A DNA stretch of 64,000 nucleotides from Fistulifera solaris. Lineage: Eukaryota > Bacillariophyta > Bacillariophyceae > Naviculales > Stauroneidaceae. This document shows, one piece after another, positions 11,282 through 20,877 of this stretch. Made by a program: the position numbers and the translations under genes. The notes beneath the pieces are model-generated. The model did not search any database. It saw only the letters and a list, made by a program, of their open reading frames with translations, and was not told the DNA's origin. Each line of letters opens with the position of its first letter. The first letter of the stretch is position 1. The stretch lies in NCBI GenBank assembly GCA_030295235.1, contig AP026123.1, forward strand, positions 186,001 through 250,000, read 5' to 3'.

Positions 11282-12600
11282 CTTCTTTCACAATAGATGG
11301 ATTGTAACAAAAACAAAGTATAGTATACATTAAGGCGAATGACCTTTGCATTACCAGGTACCAGGTACTCCGGGAGTGTTGTCGATCGACCCAACGATCA
11401 ACACAAAAAATCTCCTTGCTCCTTGTCCTTGGTCATGAGTCGTCATGAGTCAGTCATGACGGAAAATTGAATCGTGACTAGAATGCAGTCGTCGTTATGC
11501 GCAATTAAGACAAACTCGGAACAATCGTGGCTCGTGGCTAGCACGAGCACGTGCTTCGTGCCTCGTGCTCGTGCTTCGTGCTTCGTGCTCATCGCTCATC
11601 GATCATCGATCATCGCTAAGCTCAATGTGTCAATGTGTAATCTACAGATATTACGTACACGTACTACGTAGTCACATGTCACATAAGACAAAGATTTTGA
11701 CAAGTCAAAAATATTATTAACCGTAAATAACAATACTCCGTAGTAGTAAATATCCCTACTACTCCTTATGGAAGAATCCCCTACCACATGGATCCACTAA
11801 AATCGCGAAAACCCTTATGGTAGAATAATTCTACCACAAGGAATTTTTTCGCACCTGTAATTTGTACGACAAACCCCGCCGGGCCCGACTTGGCGATCTG
11901 AAATTTTCTGAAAAATTTATTTTTCTCCAACAATATAAATAATAGATACTTTATCATCAGTTGTTCATGATAATAATGATGAAAGTCTTGAAAACATTAA
12001 TTTTTTCAACAAAATATGTGTTTCAAATATGATATATTAGGGGTAAGGATATTATCTGGTACTGAATCTACACAAAATTTACGTAGGAGCCATGTGGTAG
12101 AATTCTACCACAAGAGGTTTTGTACCAGAGACGTAGGTTTCTACGCTTAAGGTAGAATAATTCTACCACAAGAAAATAGTTGGGATATTAGGTATCGAAC
12201 ATCGAACATAGTATTTGGATTTTGGATGGTATTAGGACTTAGGACTATTTTGTTCTTGTTTCTTGTTCTTCGTTTTGTGTTTAATAATTCTGTTTCCTGC
12301 CTAATTTATTAGCCATAGGGGAGTTTTCCTATTCACGGTGATTGACAAACCACGAACCACGAACAACATTCTGTACTTTCCAACTTCCGAATACTAACTT
12401 GACAACATGACGCCTAACTACTTTTAGTTGTACAGTAGTCTACATGGAGAATGGAGAATCATCATCTACCATCTACATTCCGTAACAAAAAACTGGCGCA
12501 TTCGCAGTTTGTATGACCTTTTCAATCCTCTCACAATTTTAAGATTCGTGAACATATCTATCTTCAAACGTTTCTATTTCTGCCAACAGTCAGTATTAAC
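11282..12600. other. Long gene-free region with AT-rich and repetitive DNA
   Basis: About 1.3 kb with no supported gene. Its parts are ACCAGGTACCAGGTACTCC near 11355, overlapping TCATGAGTCGTCATGAGTCA near 11435, a degenerate microsatellite of CGTGCTTCGTG and CATCGATCAT units at 11545-11615, a very AT-rich stretch at 11890-12060, and the palindrome family listed separately. The whole looks like a turned-over repeat-rich spacer. Confidence 0.6.
11766..12172. repeat. Four dispersed copies of a GGTAGAATAATTCTACC palindrome
   Basis: Near-perfect inverted repeats lie at 11813-11841, 12091-12114 and 12146-12172, each with GGTAGAAT facing ATTCTACC and followed by ACAAG. A decayed copy lies at 11766-11791. 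The core alternates between AATAATT and AATT, so the arms are conserved while the loop changes length. Each copy can form a hairpin with 8-10 bp arms. Confidence 0.85.
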
Positions 12601-13076
12601 ATGTTCCGCAACACCATCTCTGTTTTCTTCCTGTCCTTTCTCATCTCCGTCGTGGCTACGATGGCATATGATCATGATGATTATGATGTCTGTTTCGACT
12701 GGAAGTCGTATGCCCAAGAATTCAAAAGGCTTACGCCAAATGGAAAGCACCTTCCTGCTACAGTTTCACCTTCCATGATTGGGCGGTCGAGTATGGTGAA
12801 GGCATTAAGCGTGTTATCAAAAACGGTGAGGCTTTGCGCAAGAAACCTTATCGCGCATTGCAAACAATCGACGACTTCTACAAGTTGATAAAAAAGGAAT
12901 GCTTCCAAGACTGCCCGCACCATGGAGCTTCTTTCTGTGACATCGAATATACCAAGGATAGGAAAAGCGGCTTGGTTTATCCTTCGCGAGTCTTCATCCG
13001 AAGAGATCCAGACAATTCTGATGATTATGACAGCTACTTTATTGAGGATCTATGCATCAACAAATGTGACAAATGA
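12601..13076 (+). CDS. Small secreted cysteine-containing protein, unknown family
   Basis: About 158 aa. A clear signal peptide opens it (MFRNTISVFFLSFLISVVATMA), followed by an acidic Asp/His stretch and FDWKSYAQEF. The remainder reads KAYAKWKAPSCYSFTFHDWA, then Cys residues in KKECFQDCPHH, FCDIEY and DLCINKC, seven to eight Cys in all, which suits a disulfide-bonded extracellular or lumenal protein. The two halves lie in different frames. One missing base in the A run at 12724-12727 explains this and makes the total length divisible by three. No homologous domain was recognised. An ATG at 12661 is possible but would lose the signal peptide. Confidence 0.65.
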
Positions 13077-13906
13077 AAAACGAAGGGATAACGCATTCAC
13101 CGTAGAAGTAGGGTCGATACACATTTTACAGATATTCAAAAGATTGTCTTGTCGTTAGCATTAGCGGTAGCATTAGTTTTCATCGGGAAATTCTCCGTAT
13201 TGACACGCGACACCACGCCCCTTTGATGTGCACTATCACTTTCGGACTCTTACGACAACATTTAAAATGGACATAGCTACAACTCCCGACCAATGTCAAC
13301 AAGTCACGATGCAATTACTACGATCTCATTGATCCAGTTACTACTATTGATGCCGTTGCTGGATTGAATTAGATTACCGTCTCGTTGCCGACTTTTTTGT
13401 TGTTCGCGTTTTTGAACCCTACAGTACAAGTACCAAGAAACTGCGTTAAACTTAGGAAAGGACGTTAAAATTCTGCCTCGCCGTAGGCGCTACGTAGAAA
13501 AATGTACAGAATTTTAACCTCCTTTCCAGCGTCGTCGTCTAATCTACGTAGAAGCTTGTACTAGAGGCAGAAGTTTAACGTCCGTTCCAGTTACATCCCG
13601 ACCTTCAGCGAGATCTTATAACGTGTAAAAGTGGACTAGGCTAGTAAGAGAGTTCCTCCGTCATTAAGAAGTAGAGAAAGTAATACAATAAAAGACAAGT
13701 TTCAAAAGGAAAGGAAGAGCGGTAAAGGGGAGCAGAAAGCAGAAAGGTTCTTCCCCCGACAGGCACACACGGACACGCAGTCTCGCCCCATTATCATGAA
13801 TCTAAATTATCACTAGCTAGATTGTCACTTTGCTACCAATAACATCAGTACTGTGCATCGTTTGGATTCATCAAAACTGCATCATCGTGACAAAGAAAGA
13901 AGCATC
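13077..13906. other. Intergenic region with large imperfect hairpin
   Basis: 830 bp without a gene. It contains the inverted repeat at 13455-13588, described separately. The rest shows no recognisable element. The promoter of the downstream gene is presumably within 13600-13900. Confidence 0.5.
13455..13588. repeat. Three-armed inverted repeat (possible MITE remnant)
   Basis: The left arm GGAAAGGACGTTAAAATTCT (13455-13474, continuing to CTACGTAG at 13497) is found inverted twice: at 13504-13527 (AATTTTAACCTCCTTTCC) and at 13544-13588 (CTACGTAG ... AGTTTAACGTCCGTTCC). The outer arms are about 45 bp with several mismatches. This resembles the end structure of a small non-autonomous element, but no target-site duplication could be identified by eye. 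Confidence 0.65.
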
Positions 13907-15823
13907 ATGTTAATGAATGGTTTACTCGACAGTATCGCGGCTCGTTTTTCCAAAGGAGAGGAAGAAAATGCCCTCGAATGTCTCTTATCGGCCATGGCGG
14001 CGCATCGAATCACTCAACAATCCTCATTTCTTTGTCACGAAGAACTACTGATACATGAACTACAGTCATCACTTGTTGATTTTACTATTACTTCAAAAGA
14101 CTGTTTGCTCGATAAGGAACTAGTGACCGCCTTGCAACACGCCGCTCAACACATTCTACCTTCATTGACTCCATTCCAATTGCACACCACCGTTCAACAA
14201 GCCATCGTTTGGGGAGAAATAAGCGATAATTCTGTCGAAGATAAAGACGGTGATACCACAACGGTCTTTACTTTCATTCGTCTGATACTCTGCTGTCATG
14301 CTCTTCAGCAATGTCCCGAAATGATTGTTAAACGACGAGAACGGTGGAGGAGCCTCTTGTGGGAGACACTCCATGTGTTTCAATTGTATTCCGGAAGCCA
14401 GTCATCTCAGATTCAAGGAGGTCGATCAGTATTTTTGTTTCTGTATCTGTGGATTAATGTTCTCGCGCCAGTGTTGACGCGTGTTTACGATGCATTGGAT
14501 AAAGGTATCGATCAAGCAAACTCGGTTGATCCGCGAGAAGTACGATTTCGCGTCGCTTGGGTGGCGGCAATGGTTGCCACCACTTCCCATTTGTTAAATC
14601 AATTCACTACGCGGCATATCTACCATAATCAGGACACCGATCCGAGTATTGCAACTATTTCAGAAAAATTGCTCAACCTGATGCGAGAACAAGTGATAGT
14701 GAAGACGGCAATATCGCAGGAATCGTTGCTGTGCTTTCATCCTGGGAGAGCAAATATTTCTTCACGGAAAATATTAACTTGTACAGAACCGTCATTTGAG
14801 GCGCTTCTCGCTGCGTATACGGTCATTAAAGACGACAGTGGTGATGATGACGATGACGGCGCTGTCGAACGAGATGTAGTTACAAAAGTGCGAGAAGAAA
14901 TGTGCTTCGTGGATAGCGAATGGAACCGCACCGGAATAGCGTTGCTGGTTGCGTCTTATTGGTGCATGAAGCCGCAAGTTTGGAGTCGGGAATATCAGTG
15001 GCGACTCTTTTTTCCTCATATTTCGTCACTCCTGCTGGTGCACGATGATGGGCAGATGGACCAAGATAGCAAGGGCACTACTAGAGGGCGGATGGCTTAC
15101 AGCGAGCAGGTACAACAAGTCGGTTTTGAGTTGTTGAGTTCTCTGATTCACGTTGCAACGAGAGCTTCCTTGAAAATGTCAAATACAGCCTTTGACAAGC
15201 CCGTTTCGCCTCTAGGATTGTTTCAATTATTGTCGAATCGAGTAGTAGCTAGCAGCTTGTCGAAAAGATCAGATACATTGCCATCTGCAGGACAAACGTA
15301 CCAGCTCATGAAAGATCTTTTGTCGGTGTATACACCTCAGACGCAGTATCAACTTGTCAAAAATTTGGTGCAGACATGTCCGCATCCAGGGATGAAGCCG
15401 AAGTTACTCGATCTCTGGAGAGGCTTTATTTCATGGCAGGACCAATCCGCTGTTCAATTGCTTCTTTCGTATCTTCAACATCAATATATTGAACGCCTCG
15501 CGCGTGACTATGTGGATCATTCCCATTCAAAACAGATGATCATTAATATCGAAGATCTGATTTCCTCTGCCGAGCTGCATGTGGCGGCGTTGGGCTTGAT
15601 TCAAATTTGGTTGAAAATGAGTCATTTAGAAGATCCTGCCACTTTAAATTTTTCTTTACCGTCACTAATTCAGATAAAGGGTTCTCTGGAAGCCACCTTT
15701 AAGAGTTGGACACTGGAGACTCCCGGACAACGACAAGACCCTCCTGCAGAAAGCTTTCGGCTTTATTTACTCCACGACGCCGTTTGCTTAGCTATCGAAT
15801 TGCTATCAGAGAAGGACATTTGA
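13907..15823 (+). CDS. Helical-repeat protein, possibly ALF4/glomulin (YAP1-binding) family
   Basis: Single intact exon of 638 aa from the ATG at 13907; the frame is open further upstream but offers only a GTG. The protein is all-helical with no membrane segment and has a low-complexity Asp run (DDSGDDDDDG) in the middle. The C-terminal part, YQLMKDLLSVYTPQTQYQLVKNLVQTCPHPGMKPKLLDLW, resembles the ALF4/glomulin repeat where helices contact a cullin-RBX1 surface. This assignment is by general pattern only; a HEAT-type scaffold of another family is the alternative. It converges on the membrane-protein gene with only 48 bp between stops. Confidence 0.7.
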   Translation: MLMNGLLDSIAARFSKGEEENALECLLSAMAAHRITQQSSFLCHEELLIHELQSSLVDFTITSKDCLLDKELVTALQHAAQHILPSLTPFQLHTTVQQAIVWGEISDNSVEDKDGDTTTVFTFIRLILCCHALQQCPEMIVKRRERWRSLLWETLHVFQLYSGSQSSQIQGGRSVFLFLYLWINVLAPVLTRVYDALDKGIDQANSVDPREVRFRVAWVAAMVATTSHLLNQFTTRHIYHNQDTDPSIATISEKLLNLMREQVIVKTAISQESLLCFHPGRANISSRKILTCTEPSFEALLAAYTVIKDDSGDDDDDGAVERDVVTKVREEMCFVDSEWNRTGIALLVASYWCMKPQVWSREYQWRLFFPHISSLLLVHDDGQMDQDSKGTTRGRMAYSEQVQQVGFELLSSLIHVATRASLKMSNTAFDKPVSPLGLFQLLSNRVVASSLSKRSDTLPSAGQTYQLMKDLLSVYTPQTQYQLVKNLVQTCPHPGMKPKLLDLWRGFISWQDQSAVQLLLSYLQHQYIERLARDYVDHSHSKQMIINIEDLISSAELHVAALGLIQIWLKMSHLEDPATLNFSLPSLIQIKGSLEATFKSWTLETPGQRQDPPAESFRLYLLHDAVCLAIELLSEKDI

Positions 15824-15871
15824 CGATTTTTGTACACATAAAAATACTTCTCCGTATAGATTACTTATGTT

Positions 15872-17281
15872 TCAAACTTCCATCTTTTCTCTTGCATGAG
15901 ACGCAACGATAGACGATGCCATCGAATGTTCGAGGGAACGTTGATCCAGGGCATAGTGGTTGAGCTTGGATAAAGCATCTGCTAAGACCGAACCGTCGGA
16001 TGATGACGTTCCTGTCGAAAACCCCGAAGAAGATGCCGATGACGAAGCTAAGGACACATGAGACGACGGAGAGTTGTTCGGAGATGATGCGACCGAAGGG
16101 GAAACTGTTGTCTCAACCGTCACGGCGCGTGCAACGCGGTCCTCTTCATCAACACAAAGATCAGACACCGGACTTGACTCTACCCGCTGGTCTGTTGTAA
16201 CGACACGAATTGTTTTCATCCACTCGGTTACCGCGGAAGCAGCGTTCGACTTGCTATCGATCGAAGAAGAACTCATGTCGACGTTGAACAAGTCCACGCT
16301 ATCATCGCTTTTATCTTCAAAGACGAACTCTTCCACAGAATTATCTTCGTCGTCTGCTTTAATGAATGCAGCCGTCGATTTGGTGATATTCCGACGTATA
16401 TGTGACAAAGTGCGTTGGGGCTGAGACCATTTCGTCGTGTAATTCTCCGATAAGAAACGCCGATACGGGGAAAGACAGTGCTCGGGGACAGCGGTAGAAA
16501 ACGGCGACTCAGTAATACTAGAGATCCGCCCAATTGATTCTAGATGACTTTCATTCTCCTGGGTGTTGGCCCCGGGGTTCCTAGCATTCGTTGAAGCACT
16601 AGGTGCGTCGTGATGACGCCGGTTGAATAGGACCAAGCGCTGAATCTCAATGTAGCCCCGGTCCTTGTGATGCTGGATCAGCATGCAGACTATTCCCAGC
16701 AAAATAGTACCACTGGTGCACATTAAGATGATGTCAAGCGTTGAAATGAGAGGATCCGTCGGAGTATCGGATTCAACCTGATCCGAAGTAACGTTGGAAA
16801 TAGAAGCCATTGGGCGCACCAACACGGTCGACACCGAGCCCAAGACGGGATCGGAGTTGATGAGAAACAAAAAATGCCCAAGAGATCTATTTTGAGCAAA
16901 ACTGAATTCTAACAGTTGACCTAATTGTCCTTGTAGCTGATCGTCGGTACGGTTTAAGAAGGTAACACCGGTAATGAGAAACTGAACACGAGTCGATCCG
17001 GATTCCGAGTTATTCGCTGATTTCAATGTGAGGTGTACAATGTCTTGTATCATAACCTCATTGTCATAAAAGTCTTGTGCTCCCTCTTTAGACTGTTGCA
17101 ACGTCAAAGTGTTGACAATAGCATCTTCGAAAGAGTGAAGAGCTTGCTTGTTCATCTCACCGCGCACCGGTCGCAAAAGCATGCGGTGCGGCAATGAAGA
17201 AATGAATCGTTCTTCTGCTTGAACACTCAGATGAAGACGAATGCTCGCAAAAGCAAGCCAGAATAGATGAGTGATCCTCAT
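15872..17281 (-). CDS. Type I single-pass membrane protein, unknown function
   Basis: 469 aa, single exon; the ATG at 17281 starts a signal peptide (MRITHLFWLAFASIRLHLSVQAEE). The roughly 160-residue lumenal or extracellular part has several N-glycosylation sequons (NNS, NRT, NRS, NVT) and a SEA-like alternation of strands and helices. One transmembrane segment lies at about residues 183-205 (LDIILMCTSGTILLGIVCML). The cytoplasmic tail of about 260 residues is Ser/Thr/Asp-rich and probably phosphorylated, with a terminal Ser-rich run. No catalytic domain was seen. The architecture suggests a surface or vesicle receptor-like protein, which is inference. Confidence 0.8.
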   Translation of the reverse strand: MRITHLFWLAFASIRLHLSVQAEERFISSLPHRMLLRPVRGEMNKQALHSFEDAIVNTLTLQQSKEGAQDFYDNEVMIQDIVHLTLKSANNSESGSTRVQFLITGVTFLNRTDDQLQGQLGQLLEFSFAQNRSLGHFLFLINSDPVLGSVSTVLVRPMASISNVTSDQVESDTPTDPLISTLDIILMCTSGTILLGIVCMLIQHHKDRGYIEIQRLVLFNRRHHDAPSASTNARNPGANTQENESHLESIGRISSITESPFSTAVPEHCLSPYRRFLSENYTTKWSQPQRTLSHIRRNITKSTAAFIKADDEDNSVEEFVFEDKSDDSVDLFNVDMSSSSIDSKSNAASAVTEWMKTIRVVTTDQRVESSPVSDLCVDEEDRVARAVTVETTVSPSVASSPNNSPSSHVSLASSSASSSGFSTGTSSSDGSVLADALSKLNHYALDQRSLEHSMASSIVASHAREKMEV

Positions 17282-18592
17282 GGTCGACAAGATTATTTGT
17301 TATCTATATCCATTTTCTCCGCCAAAAGCGGACGAGTGCTTGTCGGTCGACCATCGCATTGCTCAATACCAGTAACTATACTCAAGCTTGAGTTTAAAAG
17401 GTTAAGAATGCAAGCACATGAATGCTATCATCGTGGAAACTCCTTTCAACGATTTTTGTGCGCTTTAGATTTTCGTCGCAATGCGCGCAATAATGCTCAA
17501 TGCTGCATAATCAAGTCAAGCGCAATCGAGTCACGAACGGACGAGATCAGCCTAGAAGTGGAAGGCGGAAATGGAAAAGTTAGGCTGCATTTATGATACT
17601 ACTTCTGCGTCTTTCTACGCCTCGCTATAGTCAACAGATAAACGAGTTCGATTGGAATTAAGCTTTGAACAGTAGCAAGATACAGCGCTACAATGTCTAC
17701 GCGAATTTCGTGTAGCCGCCGTAGGAAATTTATCTCTGCAGGGGTACCCGGATATTGTGTATTTCGCCGTCGTCCATTCATTGGATCTGCAGCACTCAAA
17801 TGTCAATGTTACCTCGTCCATTGTATTTAAATGCATATCATTTCACAATAAGCGACATCGATTTAAAGACAAAGCGTTGAAGGAACGAATGATGCAACGC
17901 TTTGAAAGTTGACGTAGATTCCACGTAGCTTCTCGTAGGGAAATTTATCGACAGAGGGGTGACCCGGATATCGGGCAATTTCGATCACAACACTTATCGT
18001 GCGTCTTTTGGACACCAATGTCAACAAAATCATGCCTAACATCGCTTCCGTATGCATCAAGTATTAATCGACATTCGTTTGACCTGAAAACAAAAAACAG
18101 TAGATAGATACAGCGCTTTCAATGTCTACGCGAATTTCGTGTAGCCGCCGTAGGAAATTTATCTCTGCAGGGGTACCCGGATATTGTGTATTTCGCCGTC
18201 GTCCATTCATTGGATCTGCAGCACTCAAATGTCAATGTTACCTCGCCCATTGTATTTAAATGCATATCATTTCACAATAAGCGACATCGATTTAAAGACA
18301 AAGCGTTGAAGGAACGAATGATGCAACGCTTTGAAAGTTGACGTAGATTCCACGTAGCTTCTCGTAGGAAATTTATCGACAGAGGGGTGACCCGGATATT
18401 GTGACATTCGTTTTCTTTCGTGACAACGGACAGATGCCCACAATTTATCTTCCTACTTCCTACTCGGGGGGTAGCTTTTAGTAAAGCGGTAAGGCGTTTA
18501 TCGACCGCAACCCAACAACAAAACAAAAGTCTTCGTTTGCAACAAGCAAAGTCTTCGTCTTTTACTTTCCATTTGCAAATAAAACTTATAAG
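17282..18592. other. Repeat-bearing intergenic region upstream of RPL11
   Basis: No gene is supported. The centre is occupied by the duplicated repeat at 17681-18399. The last 190 bp before 18593 must carry the RPL11 promoter and 5' UTR. A long minus-strand frame running from 19084 through RPL11 to 18272 is a shadow of that gene. Confidence 0.6.
17681..18399. repeat. Directly duplicated ~290-bp dispersed repeat
   Basis: Two nearly identical units, 17681-17970 and 18109-18399, lie in the same orientation and are separated by 138 bp. Each starts at TACAGCGCT, contains CGTAGGAAATTTATC followed by the GGGTACCCGGATAT core, and ends near GGGGTGACCCGGATAT. Inside each unit a second half repeats the first in diverged form (CGTAG...AAATTTATC...ACCCGGATAT). 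Related sequence in the opposite orientation occurs at 48027-48609. No open frame or transposase is present. Confidence 0.88.
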
Positions 18593-19126
18593 ATGGCGGA
18601 AACAAAAGCAAACCCAATGCGAGACATCAAAGTTGATAAGATGGTTATCAACTGCTGCGTCGGTGAATCGGGTGATCGATTGACCCGCGCCGCTCGTGTG
18701 TTGGAACAGCTCACGGGTCAGCAGCCCGTCTTCTCCAAGGCCCGTTACACCCTGCGATCTTTCGGTATCCGTCGTAACGAGAAGATCGCTGTGCATGTAA
18801 CAGTCCGCGGTGAGAAGGCTCTCGAAATTTTGGAGCGTGGTCTGAAGGTCAAGGAGTACGAGTTGCTCGACAAGAATTTCTCCGAGACGGGAAACTTTGG
18901 CTTTGGAATCAATGAGCACATCGATTTGGGTATCAAATACGATCCCACAACAGGTATTTACGGAATGGACTTCTTCGTGTGCCTGAACCGACCCGGAACT
19001 CGCGTTTCGCGACGCAAGATCCAACAAACGCGCATGGGCAAGAATCACAAGATTACCAAGCAAGATGCCATCAAATGGTTCCAAGATAAGTTTGAGGGTG
19101 TCGTTCTTGCGAACGCCGCAGCTTAA
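18593..19126 (+). CDS. RPL11: 60S ribosomal protein L11 (uL5)
   Basis: 177 aa, single exon, intact. It binds 5S rRNA in the central protuberance of the large cytosolic subunit. Characteristic stretches are [72 protein letters not shown] and the C-terminal KTKQ-like [12 protein letters not shown]. The length matches eukaryotic L11 (about 175). The codon choice looks more biased than in neighbours, as expected for a highly expressed gene. It has no organelle presequence, so it is the cytosolic paralogue. Confidence 0.98.
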   Translation: MAETKANPMRDIKVDKMVINCCVGESGDRLTRAARVLEQLTGQQPVFSKARYTLRSFGIRRNEKIAVHVTVRGEKALEILERGLKVKEYELLDKNFSETGNFGFGINEHIDLGIKYDPTTGIYGMDFFVCLNRPGTRVSRRKIQQTRMGKNHKITKQDAIKWFQDKFEGVVLANAAA

Positions 19127-19473
19127 AGTAAATTAATATAGTTGAATCATTTGCTGAGGTCACGATAGGTGTCGTTGTAGCCCCTGTCTTTAGTTGCTTG
19201 TAGCTGTAGCCTACCTGGTAGCAATATCTTCCATCCTCTAGTACAGTACCAACGCTCTTAAGCGCAACTAGAGCAACAGCAACAAATTTATAAACGCAGG
19301 ACAGGTTGCGAAGATGAGATGCTGACCAGTGACCAGGCAAGCATTAGCATCGCTTTGTTCCTTCGAACGGAAATCGGTTTATCCCTAATATTCAACTAAA
19401 ATCGGATTCGATATCCCTTGTGTAAAACCCAAATCTAAGGTATCTAATTGTTATGAAAACCTTAATGCCATGG
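19127..19473. other. Spacer between RPL11 and tRNA-Leu
   Basis: 347 bp holding the RPL11 3' UTR and the tRNA leader. No additional RNA gene or repeat was seen. Confidence 0.5.
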
Positions 19474-19557
19474 GCTAGTTTGTTCGAGTGGTCTAAGAAG
19501 GCAGATTTAAGACCTGTTCCTCATTAGAGGGCGTGGGTTCGAACCCCACAGCTAGCA
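19474..19557 (+). tRNA. tRNA-Leu(UAA)
   Basis: 84 nt without an intron. The acceptor GCTAGTT pairs with AGCTAGC with one G-U pair, and the discriminator is A. The D arm carries GAGTGGTCTAAG (A box). The anticodon loop is TTTAAGA, giving UAA. A long variable arm CCTC-ATTA-GAGG marks a class II tRNA, and the T arm GTGGG-TTCGAAC-CCCAC is perfect (B box GGTTCGAAC). The CCA tail is not encoded. TTTT at 19558-19561 serves as the Pol III terminator. The anticodon stem GCAGA/CCTGT has a G-U at its outer end and an A-C mismatch next to the loop, unusual but tolerable. Confidence 0.93.
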
Positions 19558-19864
19558 TTTTGCTGAATGGGCTCATTAGGGTCAATCTCGCGTTCCGAAT
19601 TCGAGGCATTAAGGATTACTGCCGTGACTGATATTTGTTTTAGTCCCCAGTAGTGCAACAATGCCATCGCAACAACCGCATTTTTTGGTTGTTGTTGCTC
19701 GGATCAGCCATGTGATGAACTTGGGTGACTTCCTTATGGGCATTAGTAGCGCAGAAATCCATGCGACGCCGCTCCTTTTTGTTCTTGCAGTACTCGAACA
19801 TGATTTCCAGCCTCTTGGTAGACTCTCGCAGACTCGATTCATACCTGGAACAAATGTATGAGCG
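19558..19864. other. Spacer, may hold a 3' exon of the HNH gene
   Basis: On the minus strand, a GTAAGT at 19914-19909 and a TTTGTTCCAG acceptor ending at 19845 would create a 70-bp intron and extend the HNH protein by about 65 residues into 19609-19844. The frame giving a charged, protein-like sequence (YESSLRESTKRLEIMFEYC) does not match the splice phase without one extra base. I leave this as an open alternative. Confidence 0.35.
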
Positions 19865-20814
19865 TCATTCTTGAGCGTTGCAATTGACATGTTTCAGCAC
19901 AAATCGGCACTTACCCGGTGTCCGGTTCATTAGCAGCATATTCTCTCGTTGCGTTACCCATTCCAGAAGATCCACACGATTGTCCCACCGTCGCCCCTTG
20001 TGATGCACGACGTGATTGACACTAGGTCGAGCTCCGAAATGAGACACAGCAACCAACCCAGCCACTGAGCATTTGTACCTGGTACCGTTGCAATCTTCAT
20101 CCGAAAGATTGACAAAGCGATAGTTGTCAGGGTCTGGCGCTGACAAGAGTAACTTATAAGAGCGCACCATCCAGCTGTCTACACGTGTCCCACCAGACTT
20201 CCACGATCGGTGACCAATCACTTCACCCGTTCCCTTGTTCAGATATTCTGTTGCCTTCTCTGTCGACACCCATCGGCGGTGACAAGCAACGACGAAGCCG
20301 GCCAGGTTCACATAATACACCACAGGGAGCAGAGGCAACCAATTGTTCGCCACATACACTCGCGTTCTCTTTTCCTTGTCGCCAAATCGCCCCTTCTTTT
20401 GTCCTTCCCAAACTGGGGTGAAGTCAGGGTTCTGTGCAACACGAAGACATTGCTCAAGGGTCAAAGTAGTTTTCTTCGTCCTTAGAGCGGCTTGAATGAA
20501 GCGTGGGACTTTGACCAAGGAGCTATCCCTGAACAATGAATTGACAATCGCAAGTTGCATGTAATACTCTTTGCCTTCGTCATCGGCATGAAAGCGGAAC
20601 CTTCCATGGTTGCCGTCCGGATCAATTCCCAAAATTCAGCCATCCCAACTTCATCCATGTACTGCGGAGGAGGGCAATTGTCGAAGCGGATACCCTTTGG
20701 ACGGGTCAAAGGATCAGCTGAAGGGTCGAACGTTCTTGCGTCTTGATAGGGCATCGAGGCCCATGGCAGCGGTGCCGTTTCTAGGGAATCAACGACTACC
20801 CTTTTGAATCTCAT
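19865..20814 (-). CDS. HNH-endonuclease-like domain protein
   Basis: About 316 aa from the ATG at 20814. The C-terminal part carries an HNH-type motif of the homing/NUMOD-associated kind (VNHVVHHKGRRWDNR, then LLEWVTQRENMLLMNR), with the first two His and the Asn in place. Upstream, YRFVNLSDEDC...GLVAVSHFG matches the strand-helix unit that normally precedes HNH in this group. The N-terminal region (FDNCPPPQYMDEVGMAEF) is not recognised. One base is missing in the T run complementary to 20631-20634; with it, the frame reads MAEFLGIDPDGNHGRFRF straight through. A nuclease or DNA-binding role is inferred; there is no sign of a surrounding mobile element. Confidence 0.72.
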
Positions 20815-20877
20815 CGTATTGATGATCGCCGGCGATGCGTTTTCAACAAACAAGTGAAATAATGAACGAGTTGACAC

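Noticed and set aside
11545-11615. Functional repeat in the CGTGCTTCGTG/CATCGATCAT stretch
   Set aside because: Looks like decayed microsatellite slippage without arm pairing or recurrence elsewhere in the window.
18272-19084. 270-codon minus-strand frame overlapping RPL11
   Set aside because: It is the antisense shadow of a highly biased ribosomal protein gene and has no domain.
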